Assembly: GCA_030424595.1 (NCBI GenBank) | Contig: JAUHWG010000001.1 | Location: 1-64,000 of the forward strand | Direction of reading: 5' to 3' | DNA from: Polyangia bacterium | Lineage (GTDB): Bacteria > Myxococcota_A > Polyangia > Nannocystales > Nannocystaceae | Length of the DNA stretch: 64,000 bases | Shown here: positions 14,926 to 22,148 of the stretch, piece by piece | Position numbering within the stretch: position 1 is the first letter of the stretch | How the letters are laid out: the number at the start of each line of letters is the position of its first letter | Made by a program: the position numbers and the translations under genes | Notes under the pieces: generated by a model | Database searches by the model: none | The model's input: only the letters and a program-made list of their open reading frames with translations | What the model was told of the DNA's origin: nothing

Positions 14926-17736
14926 CTACCCCTTGCAGTCGCCCCAGCTCGCGCCCTGGCCGACGTCGACCTTGAGCGGCACGCTGAGCTCGACCGCGCC
15001 CTCCATCAGCGGCTTGACCAGGCCGATGAGCTCGTCGACGCGGCCGATCGCGCACTGAAAGATCAGCTCATCGTGGACGGTCAGCAGCATCGACGCGTAG
15101 TCCATGCCCTGAAGCGCTCGGTCGACGTCGGTCATCGCCCGTTTCAGGATATCCGCTGCGCTGCCCTGGATCGGGGTATTGCGGGCGATCCGCTCGCCGT
15201 AGGCGCGGGCGGCCCCCTTGCGCTTGAGCTCGGGGATCCTGCGCTTGCGACCGAAGATGGTCTCCGCGTAGCCGAGCCGCTTGGCCTCCTCGACGAGGGC
15301 GCTCATGTAGTTGGTCACCCCAGGCAGCTTGGCCAGGTAGGCCTTGATGTAGGAGCCCGCCTTGCCCCGCGGGATCCCGAGCTGGCGCCCGAGACCGAAG
15401 GCGGTCTGGCCGTAGATCACGCCGAAGTTCACCGCCTTGGCGACCCGCCGCTGCTCGCTCGTGACCTCGTCCTCGGGGACGTCGAAGACCTCGGCGGCGG
15501 TCCGCCGGTGGACGTCGACCCCGTCGCTGAAGGCCGAGACCAGGTTCTTGTCCTTGGAGAGGTGCGCCAGCACCCGCAGCTCGATCTGCGAGTAGTCGAG
15601 GGTGACCAGCATCGTCCCCTCGGGGGCGACAAAGGCGTCTCGGATCTTGCGGCCGACCTCGGTCCGGATCGGGATGTTCTGGAGGTTCGGATCCTTGCTC
15701 GAAAGGCGACCCGTCTGCGCGACCGCCTGACGAAACGAGGTGTGGAGGCGACCGGTGTTGGGGTTTATCGCCCGCGGGAGCGTGTCCAGGTAGGTCCCCT
15801 TGAGCTTGGTCAGGCTCCGGTACTCCAGGATCTGATTGACCACCGGGTGATAGAGGCTGAGCTCCTCCAGCACCTGGGCGTCCGTCGAGTAGCCGGTCTT
15901 GGTCTTCCGCGTCGCCGGCAGGCCGAGCTCGTCGAAGAGGAGCTTTTGCAGCTGAGTCGGCGAGTCGGGGTTGATCGGATGACCTGCGTGCACCTCGATC
16001 TCGGCCTGGAGCTTCCCGATCTCGGCGGCGAGCCCCTTCGACTGGGCGTCGAGCACCGCCGGATCGACCGCGATCCCGCGCTCCTCGAGGCGCTGCAAGA
16101 CGCCCGCGAGCGGCATCTCCAGCTCGACGAAGAGCTTGCGAGCCGCGTCCCCTGCCCGCTCGACCTCACCCCAGAGGTGCCCGCCGACGGCCGCGACCAC
16201 GGCGACGCGCTCGCAGGCGTAGCGCGTCGCCCGGCCGAGCTCGACCCGATCGAAGGTCACGGCCTTCTTGCCCTTGCCCAGCACCTTCTCCTTGGACTCG
16301 ACGGCGTAGCCCATCAGCTCCGCCGCCAGGATCCCGAGGGTGTGGCTGCTCCGCGCCGGATCGAGCGTGTAGGAGCAGAGCTGCGGATCCATGGTCACGC
16401 CCGCGAGCGGCAGCCCGTGGCGGCTGAGGACCGTGCCTTGAAACTTGTGGGCGTGGACCATCTTCGCCGGGGATTCGCCGGTCAGGAGCGGCTTCAAGAG
16501 CTCGCGGGCCCGCTCCTCGGCGATAGGCTTCTGCAGCATCGCGTCCCCCTCGTGGCGGAGGGGGATGTAGACCGGGCCCGGAGCGCCCTCGCCGACGCCC
16601 GCGAGGGCGACCCCGACGAGGTTGGCCAAGAGCGCGTCGCTGTGGTCGACCGCGCACTGGATCGCGACCGCGTCGCACTCCTTGAGCTTGGCCACCAGCT
16701 CGACGAGCTCCGCCTCGTTCTCCGCCAGAAGAGCCCTGAAGGTCGACGGATCGAGGGTCAGGGGCTTGACCGCCGGCTGGAGCTCATGGGCGCCGACGGT
16801 CCCCCCTCCGCCGCTCGCCCGGATCTCGGCCACCGCCCGCGCGACCGCGGCGGCGCCGACCAGCGAGCGAAAGCCGAGCGGCGCGAAGAAGGCGGTCATG
16901 GCGTCCGCGTCGGGGCCAGGATCACGGATCTCGTCGAGCGGCAGCGGCAGCTCGACGTCGGTCTTGAGCGCGACGAGAACCCGGCTCATGCGCGCGTCCT
17001 CGGCGTGCTCGATCAGCCGCTCACGCCGCTTCTTCTGCTTGATCCCGGGGGCCGCCTTGAGCACGCCCTCGAGGTCGCCGTACTCGCCGAGGAGGAGCGC
17101 CGCGGTCTTCGCGCCGATCCCCTGGACCCCGGGGATGTTGTCGGAGGAGTCCCCCATCAGCGCGAGGAGGTCGCCGAGGAGCTCCGGCTTGACCCCGAAC
17201 TTCGCCTCGACCGCCTCGGGGCCGATCATCTTCCGCTTCATCGTGTCGTAGATCGCGATCGCGGGGCTCGACTCCGTCGGCTCTCGGACGAGCTGCATCA
17301 AGTCCTTGTCGGAGGAGACGATCGTCACGGTCTTGCCCGCCGCGTGGGCGGCGAGGGCGTAGGTCGCGATCAGATCATCGGCCTCGATCTTCGGCGCCTC
17401 GACCCGCGGGATCCCGAGGGCGTCGACCGCTCGCCGCACCAGGTCGAACTGCGGGACCATGTCCTCGGGGGCAGGCGGACGCTGAGCCTTGTAGGCCGGG
17501 AAGAGCTCGCTGCGAAAGCTCGGCCCGCTGCTGTCAAAGACCGCCAGCATGTATTCCGGCTTGAGGTCCTTGCGCAGCTGCTGGACCATCCGAACGAAGC
17601 CGTGGACCGCGTTGACCGGCGTACCGTCGGGGGCGCTCAGCGGTGGCATCGCGTGGTAGGCGCGATAGAGAAAGTTGTAAGCGTCGATGAGAAAGACGCT
17701 GCCAGGGCCGCCTTGGGGCTGTGCGGAACTGCTCAC
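14926..17736 (-). CDS. polA: DNA polymerase I with an inactivated proofreading domain
   Basis: The 936-residue protein has the three-domain PolA layout. The N-terminal 5'-nuclease (FLIDAYNFLYRAYHAMPP, KIEADDLIATYA, SSDKDLMQLV) looks active. The polymerase palm has motif A at Asp714 (DYSQIELRVLAHL), motif B (KAVNFGVIYGQTAFGL, about 767-782) and motif C His888-Asp-Glu. The middle 3'-5' exonuclease domain keeps its fold but lost its metal ligands: the FDTET position reads IQCAV, the K-x-D position reads HKFQ, and the last motif reads YACERVA. Proofreading is therefore unlikely, as in Taq polymerase. It fills gaps in repair and removes RNA primers. The gene lies 48 bases after the AI-2E transporter gene. 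Confidence 0.96.
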   Translation of the reverse strand: MSSSAQPQGGPGSVFLIDAYNFLYRAYHAMPPLSAPDGTPVNAVHGFVRMVQQLRKDLKPEYMLAVFDSSGPSFRSELFPAYKAQRPPAPEDMVPQFDLVRRAVDALGIPRVEAPKIEADDLIATYALAAHAAGKTVTIVSSDKDLMQLVREPTESSPAIAIYDTMKRKMIGPEAVEAKFGVKPELLGDLLALMGDSSDNIPGVQGIGAKTAALLLGEYGDLEGVLKAAPGIKQKKRRERLIEHAEDARMSRVLVALKTDVELPLPLDEIRDPGPDADAMTAFFAPLGFRSLVGAAAVARAVAEIRASGGGGTVGAHELQPAVKPLTLDPSTFRALLAENEAELVELVAKLKECDAVAIQCAVDHSDALLANLVGVALAGVGEGAPGPVYIPLRHEGDAMLQKPIAEERARELLKPLLTGESPAKMVHAHKFQGTVLSRHGLPLAGVTMDPQLCSYTLDPARSSHTLGILAAELMGYAVESKEKVLGKGKKAVTFDRVELGRATRYACERVAVVAAVGGHLWGEVERAGDAARKLFVELEMPLAGVLQRLEERGIAVDPAVLDAQSKGLAAEIGKLQAEIEVHAGHPINPDSPTQLQKLLFDELGLPATRKTKTGYSTDAQVLEELSLYHPVVNQILEYRSLTKLKGTYLDTLPRAINPNTGRLHTSFRQAVAQTGRLSSKDPNLQNIPIRTEVGRKIRDAFVAPEGTMLVTLDYSQIELRVLAHLSKDKNLVSAFSDGVDVHRRTAAEVFDVPEDEVTSEQRRVAKAVNFGVIYGQTAFGLGRQLGIPRGKAGSYIKAYLAKLPGVTNYMSALVEEAKRLGYAETIFGRKRRIPELKRKGAARAYGERIARNTPIQGSAADILKRAMTDVDRALQGMDYASMLLTVHDELIFQCAIGRVDELIGLVKPLMEGAVELSVPLKVDVGQGASWGDCKG

Positions 17737-17784
17737 GGCCGCGTTTCTACCACGCCATCCCGAGGACGGCTCAGGCGAGCGTGC

Positions 17785-19200
17785 TCAGATCGAATCGCCA
17801 GGATCAAAGGCGGCGACCGCCGAGGAGTCGGGCGAGCTCCCCCGCTGGAAGACGTCCGACCGCTTCAGCGCGTAGAGGTAGAGCGTCTGGACCACGCTCG
17901 CCGCCGGCACCGCGAGGAGCGCTCCGGTGAGGCCGTAGAGGTTCTCGCCGGCGAGGAGGGCGAAGACGACGATCACCGGGTGCATGTGCGCCGAGTCGCC
18001 GATGATCTTCGGGTTCAGGACGTTGGCCTCGAGCAGGTGAATCCCGGAGATCCAGGCCAGCATCAGCAGCGGCGGACCAAAGGCGGCCCCGTCTTCGCCC
18101 GAGACCATGGCGACGACCATGATCGGGATCGACGAGATGATCGTCCCGAAGATCGGGATCAGCGAGAAGACTCCGGCCACCAAGGCGAGGAGGAAGCTGT
18201 ACTTCACGCCGACGACCATCAGCCCGATCCAGGTCAGGACCGCGTTGACGAGGCAGATCAGGAGCTGGCCGCGGATCACCCCAGAGAGGCCGACGTCGAC
18301 CTTCTGCAGGATCTCGTCAAACCCGTCGCGATAGGCGAAGGGGATGAGGGAGCGGATGAAGCCGGAGATCCTCGCCGGGTCGACGAGGATGAACGCCGCC
18401 AGCATGAAGGTGATCACCAGCTTGGTGAGGAACGAGGTCACGCCGCTGATGAGCGCCCGCAGGCCCTCCGCGATCCGGCCGGTGTACTCGGTCCCCTTGG
18501 TCGCGACCAGCTTGCGCATGGCGTCGCCGAAGGTGCCGGAGTCTTCGCTCGGCGCGGCGATGGTCCAGCTCCCACGGCCGGTCTCTTCGACGTTGAGGCG
18601 GACCCCCTCCAGGCTGATCTGCCAGCTCCCGTCCGGGCGTTGGGTGGCGATGAGCTCGGCCGGCGGATCGCGCTCTATCAACGCCTCGCCGAGCTCCGCA
18701 CGCTCGCCCACCAGCGATCCCGCGAAGCCTTCGGAGATGCCGTTGACGACCCCGACCTCACCGTCGGTCGCCTCGCGGGCGGCGTCGTCGAGCGGGCCGA
18801 AGGACTCCTCCAACCACTCGGTCGCCTGCGGCAGGACGTTCTCGTCGACGTACGTGATCATCTCCGGGGCCGTGTCCCGAAGCCGCGCGAAGTCCTGGAT
18901 CAGCGCCGGCAAGAGGATGCCGACGAAGCCGCCGATCACCGCGAAGACGCCGAGGTAGACGATCACCACCGCCAACGCCCTCCCCAGCTTCGGCGCCATC
19001 CGGCCGATGATCGGCGAGAGCAGGTAGGCGAGCGCGAAGGCGAAGATGAACGGGACCACCACCTCGCGGAAGAGGTAGACGGTGAAGACCAAGAAGAGCG
19101 CGAAGCCCCACAGCCGCGAGAAGCGGCGGAGGAGCGCGAAGAAGCTCTCTACACGGCGGCCCTTGCCGCGCGTCGTCGTCTGATCAGGCGGGGAGGTCAA
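17785..19200 (-). CDS. AI-2E/PerM family membrane transporter (first copy)
   Basis: The protein has hydrophobic N-terminal segments (about 30-95), a soluble insert of some 150 residues, and a C-terminal block of membrane segments with the family stretch VKYSFLLALVAGVFSLIPIFGTIISSIP. Family members export autoinducer-2 or act as ion/proton antiporters, and the substrate here cannot be read. I chose a TTG at 19200, 471 residues, because AGGAG lies five bases upstream; it overlaps the lapB end by 17 bases. An ATG at 19281 would give 498 residues with a longer overlap. A second family member is at 42519. Confidence 0.82.
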   Translation of the reverse strand: MTSPPDQTTTRGKGRRVESFFALLRRFSRLWGFALFLVFTVYLFREVVVPFIFAFALAYLLSPIIGRMAPKLGRALAVVIVYLGVFAVIGGFVGILLPALIQDFARLRDTAPEMITYVDENVLPQATEWLEESFGPLDDAAREATDGEVGVVNGISEGFAGSLVGERAELGEALIERDPPAELIATQRPDGSWQISLEGVRLNVEETGRGSWTIAAPSEDSGTFGDAMRKLVATKGTEYTGRIAEGLRALISGVTSFLTKLVITFMLAAFILVDPARISGFIRSLIPFAYRDGFDEILQKVDVGLSGVIRGQLLICLVNAVLTWIGLMVVGVKYSFLLALVAGVFSLIPIFGTIISSIPIMVVAMVSGEDGAAFGPPLLMLAWISGIHLLEANVLNPKIIGDSAHMHPVIVVFALLAGENLYGLTGALLAVPAASVVQTLYLYALKRSDVFQRGSSPDSSAVAAFDPGDSI

Positions 19201-20362
19201 CGGCACTCCTGAGGTCGGAACCGGAGGCTGCCTCGGTGCGCTCACCGAGCGCCGCAGCGCTGTCCCAGGCGCCACAGTCATTGCAGCGGAAGCTGAAGCG
19301 GGCCATCGCGGCGGCGCAGCGGCGGCAGATCACAGCGGGGGGGCCGAGCTCGATCATCGCCGCCTCGCGGGCCTGCTCGCGGAGGCCCCGGGCCAGACGC
19401 TGACGGATGAGCGTCAGCACGGCGGAGGCCGAGCCCGCGCCGACCCGAGCGAGGGCGCTGGCCGCCTGCTCCGGGTGCTTGCGACTGACACGCTCCGCGA
19501 GCGCGACCACCAGCGCCGGCTCATCGGCAGTGCGCAGGCTGGCGAGCATCCGCTCGACCAGATCGTCCTGGCAAGACTCGGCGATCGCCCAGTCCCACGC
19601 CTCCGGGACCACAAGGTGGGCGCCGCCGGGGGCGAGCTCCCAGGCGCGCTGCCAAGACTCGGGCGCCGCCGCGGTCGCGCCGACCGTCGACTCGACCCGC
19701 GCCTTCACGTACCAGACGTGACCGCTGTCCGGGGCGAGCTCCACCGCCCGCTCGATCAGCTTGCGCGCCTTCCGATCGTCGCCGTCGCCGAGGGCGACCA
19801 TCGCCTGACCTGCGACCGCGTGCCCTCGACCTATCCGGCTCTCCCGACGACGCCGCCCCTCGACCAGCTTCTCGTGGCGCTCCCAGGCCGCGGCCGCCCG
19901 CTCCCAGGCGCCGGCCTGTTCGAGGGCCCGGGCCAAGGTCTCGAGCGTGGCGACGGAGCGGGGCGCGAGCGAGATCGCTCGAGAGAGCGCGCCGACGGCC
20001 GCCTCTTCGTTGCCCTGGGCCAAGAGATCGCGGCCGAGGCCGACGAGCGCGGCGACCCGCGACTCCGCCGGGAGATCCGCCGAGGCGAGCACTGTCCTGT
20101 GGATCGCCTTCGCCCGCTCGACCCGACCCCGTCGCCGATCGAGGGCTGCGAGCGCGAGGAAGACCGTCGGGTCACCGGGCTCCGACTCGGCGATCGCCTC
20201 GAGCTCGCGGGCAACGTTGTCGAGATCCCCCTCGGCGACCTCATAGAGGACGTGCGAGCGCCGGGTCAGCCCCTCGAGCGCGCGCCGCTGCGGAGCGAGG
20301 CGCCACCAGGCGATCCCGAGCCCGAGCCCGAGCCCGAGCAGACCGATGAGCACGTAGCTCAT
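19184..20362 (-). CDS. lapB: LapB/YciM-like TPR protein with zinc ribbon
   Basis: The 392-residue protein has one N-terminal membrane helix (LIGLLGLGLGLGIAWW), a long array of TPR-type helical pairs, and a rubredoxin-like C-terminal metal site with Cys346, Cys349, Cys360 and Cys363 (CRRC and CNDCGAWD). That is exactly the LapB layout. In E. coli LapB controls lipopolysaccharide synthesis by driving FtsH degradation of LpxC. The start overlaps the lapA-like stop by four bases (ATGA), and the lapA-lapB pairing is also seen in enterics. The membrane helix is encoded by a perfect hexamer repeat at 20315-20338. Confidence 0.85.
   Translation of the reverse strand: MSYVLIGLLGLGLGLGIAWWRLAPQRRALEGLTRRSHVLYEVAEGDLDNVARELEAIAESEPGDPTVFLALAALDRRRGRVERAKAIHRTVLASADLPAESRVAALVGLGRDLLAQGNEEAAVGALSRAISLAPRSVATLETLARALEQAGAWERAAAAWERHEKLVEGRRRRESRIGRGHAVAGQAMVALGDGDDRKARKLIERAVELAPDSGHVWYVKARVESTVGATAAAPESWQRAWELAPGGAHLVVPEAWDWAIAESCQDDLVERMLASLRTADEPALVVALAERVSRKHPEQAASALARVGAGSASAVLTLIRQRLARGLREQAREAAMIELGPPAVICRRCAAAMARFSFRCNDCGAWDSAAALGERTEAASGSDLRSAVDLPA
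20315..20338. repeat. Tandem hexamer CCCGAG x4 inside lapB
   Basis: Four perfect copies of CCCGAG encode alternating Leu-Gly in the membrane helix of the LapB-like protein. Six-base units keep the frame, so a change in copy number would alter helix length by two residues per unit without breaking the gene. Confidence 0.85.
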
Positions 20363-20808
20363 GGGGCCAGCCCACGCCCTCCGCCGGCCCTTCGGTCGAT
20401 CGCGATCTTCTCGATCATGACCTTCTTGGAGCCAGCCTCGATGTGAGCCTCCGCGGCGAGAATTTCGTCCTCTTCGCGCTGACGCAGGGGCAGCGTGCGG
20501 AGGGCCAAGACCTCCCGCTCGAGCTCACGCAGGCGTCTTTGCGCAATCGCCGCTTCGCGGATCTTGAAGGGCACGCGGATCGCGTAGAGGGCGAGGAGAG
20601 CGCCCGCAGCCGCCCATCCCGCCATCAACGCCGCGACGTTCACCTCGAAACGCCTGCGAACGAAGGGTGCGACGAAGTCGACGCGTGGGACCCAGAGCAC
20701 AACCTCCACCCACGCTGCGTTCTCCTGCATCGTCAGGGAGGCCCACAGGAGCCCGACGATGAAGAGACCGAGCGTGACTGAGAGGTAGGCTTTGCCCAGG
20801 AGCGACAC
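20359..20808 (-). CDS. lapA: LapA-like (DUF1049) two-helix membrane protein
   Basis: From the GTG at 20808 the product has 149 residues: a first membrane helix (AYLSVTLGLFIVGLLWASL), a short loop with beta-type sequence ending WVPRVDF, a second helix (VAALMAGWAAAGALLALYAI), and then a cytoplasmic coiled coil (REAAIAQRRLRELEREVLAL). LapA proteins have this layout and pair with LapB. The open frame extends upstream to 21297, but that part would overlap the divergent gene at 20839, so I rejected it. There is no clear ribosome binding site before the GTG, and the TATACT box at 20820-20825 lies only 11 bases upstream. Confidence 0.75.
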   Translation of the reverse strand: MSLLGKAYLSVTLGLFIVGLLWASLTMQENAAWVEVVLWVPRVDFVAPFVRRRFEVNVAALMAGWAAAGALLALYAIRVPFKIREAAIAQRRLRELEREVLALRTLPLRQREEDEILAAEAHIEAGSKKVMIEKIAIDRRAGGGRGLAP

Positions 20809-20838
20809 GAAGTTCGCGGAGTATATATCAAGCGGTGT
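20809..20838. promoter_or_regulatory. Overlapping divergent -10 elements between lapA and the MopE-like gene
   Basis: An AT-rich core at 20820-20829 stands out from the GC-rich surroundings. On the minus strand it reads TATACT, 11 bases before the lapA GTG. On the plus strand it reads TATATA/TATATC, nine bases before the ATG at 20839. Both would give transcripts with almost no leader. No good -35 box is visible for either. Confidence 0.5.
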
Positions 20839-21642
20839 ATGCTCTCGGCCATGGGAACCCACGGAGAGCCCACCCTTGAAACCGGCACACGGCATTTCCG
20901 AGGCCTGCGCCTCGCGCTGACCCTGGCCGCTGGCTTGGTGACGGGCGGGACCATCGGCGCCTGCGCCAACACGGACCAAAACCTCGAGAAGCAGCGGCTC
21001 CTCGACGAGCTCGAGAACGCCGGCTCCGGCAAGCCGGCGCAGTGCAAGCCCGGCGCCGCCGAGCCCTGCTACAGCGGCCCCGACGGGACCTCCGGGCGCG
21101 GCGTGTGCAAGCAGGGCACCCACACCTGCGGTGACGACGCACGATGGGGCAGCTGTCAGTCCGAGATCGTCCCCCGCGACGAGCTGTGCAACCGCCTCGA
21201 CGACGACTGCGACGGCATCATCGACAACGACTTCGAGCGCGACGGAGCGATCTGCTTCATCGGCACCGGCAGCTGCAAGACCCAGGGGGTCTGGCACTGC
21301 TCTCAGGACGGCAGCAAGGCCGAGTGCGACGCCCCGCCGCCCCCCTCGAAGCCCGAGGTCTGCGACGGGATCGACAACGACTGTGACGGCGAGATCGACG
21401 AGGGCACCTTCCCCGGCGTCGGTCAGGCCTGTAGCACCGGCAAGCCCGGCGTCTGCGCCCAGGGCGTGATGAGCTGCACCGGCGGCGAGATCCAGTGCAT
21501 CCAGAACGTCAAGGAGACCCCCGAGGTCTGCAACGGTCTCGACGACGACTGCAACAACCAGGTCGACGACAACTGCCTCTCGGCAGAGGCCGCCGCCAAG
21601 GTCAACAAGGGCGAGAAGCTCGAGGTCGGCAACAGCAAGTAG
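20839..21642 (+). CDS. MopE-like lipoprotein with Cys/Asp-rich metal-binding repeats
   Basis: The 267-residue protein has a signal peptide with a lipobox I-G-A-C at about residue 42. It then carries three copies of the motif C-[DN]-x-[LI]-D-[DN]-DC-[DN] (LCNRLDDDCDGIIDND, VCDGIDNDCDGEIDEG, VCNGLDDDCNNQVDDN) separated by Cys-rich spacers of about 60 residues. This is the putative metal-binding motif family named after MopE of Methylococcus, abundant in myxobacteria; the Asp clusters could bind calcium or another metal. An ATG at 20851 is an alternative start. It is divergent from lapA and followed by a strong terminator, so it is monocistronic. Function unknown. Confidence 0.82.
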   Translation: MLSAMGTHGEPTLETGTRHFRGLRLALTLAAGLVTGGTIGACANTDQNLEKQRLLDELENAGSGKPAQCKPGAAEPCYSGPDGTSGRGVCKQGTHTCGDDARWGSCQSEIVPRDELCNRLDDDCDGIIDNDFERDGAICFIGTGSCKTQGVWHCSQDGSKAECDAPPPPSKPEVCDGIDNDCDGEIDEGTFPGVGQACSTGKPGVCAQGVMSCTGGEIQCIQNVKETPEVCNGLDDDCNNQVDDNCLSAEAAAKVNKGEKLEVGNSK

Positions 21643-21662
21643 ATCGTCTGCGAGCGACTCGC

Positions 21663-21692
21663 GACCAAGACCAAGACCAAGACCAAGACCAA
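21663..21692. repeat. Tandem hexamer GACCAA x5
   Basis: Five perfect copies of GACCAA lie 20 bases after the stop of the MopE-like gene and run straight into the terminator stem at 21693. The repeat would be part of the mRNA 3' end. Confidence 0.9.
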
Positions 21693-21725
21693 GAGCGAGA
21701 GGCTACCGAGCCTCTCGCTCTTTCG
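21693..21725 (+). terminator. Rho-independent terminator after the MopE-like gene
   Basis: A perfect 12-base-pair stem (GAGCGAGAGGCT with AGCCTCTCGCTC) and a four-base loop ACCG are followed by TTTCGTTCT. This ends transcription from the gene at 20839. Confidence 0.9.
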
Positions 21726-22096
21726 TTCTCAGGGGGACGGCGCTCCCCCGAGACTCGGAAGGCGCAGGGGCAGCTCTTGACCGAGTACCAGCGCTCGGAC
21801 GGCACAGAGGCGGATGACCGGGCAGCCCTCGACCGCTCCGTGCTCGATCGGCAACCGTGCCCGAAGAGGCCCCTGTCCGCCCACTGCTCCGCAACCGAGC
21901 GGGTCATGCAGGAAGGACGCCACTCGTGCTCCAAGGGCGGTCGTCGCCGTCGAGTCGCTCGTGGCATCCAGAGGTCGACTGCGGGAGCCACCCTACCCGG
22001 CTCGCGGAGACCAGGTCCACGCTACGCCTTGGTCAGTCCAACGAGACCCGGCTAGAGCTGCGCCTAGGATCGATGATCGCGACGCGAGAACGAGAA

Positions 22097-22126
22097 GAGC
22101 CCCGGTCTCAACCGAGACCGGAGCTC
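22097..22126 (-). terminator. Terminator after the giant TPR gene
   Basis: A 13-base stem with one mismatch (22097-22109 with 22114-22126) and a four-base loop is followed on the minus strand by TTCTCGTTC. It lies 23 bases past the stop of the giant TPR gene. Confidence 0.75.
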
Positions 22127-22148
22127 CCAACTTTGACCGAGACCTGAG

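Larger units (their letters stand above)
21643..22148. other. 506-base gap between convergent genes
   Basis: The gap holds a (GACCAA)5 repeat and a strong plus-strand terminator near its left end, and a minus-strand terminator for the giant TPR gene near its right end. The central part (about 21730-22090) has open frames on both strands, but their residue composition is Arg/Ser/Pro-rich without any motif or ribosome binding site, so I call no gene. I see no tRNA-like fold. Confidence 0.6.

Noticed and set aside
14824..19212. 1,462-codon plus-strand frame antisense to cca, polA and the AI-2E transporter gene
   Set aside because: It runs across several clear genes on the other strand, is rich in Arg, Asp and Glu without domain features, and has no ribosome binding site.
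20809..21297. Upstream extension of the lapA-like frame
   Set aside because: It would overlap the whole first half of the divergent MopE-like gene and adds nothing like a LapA domain.
21602..21991. Minus-strand frame of 129 codons in the 506-base gap
   Set aside because: It runs through the terminator and the hexamer repeat, which it translates as repeating Ser-Trp, and has no motif or ribosome binding site.
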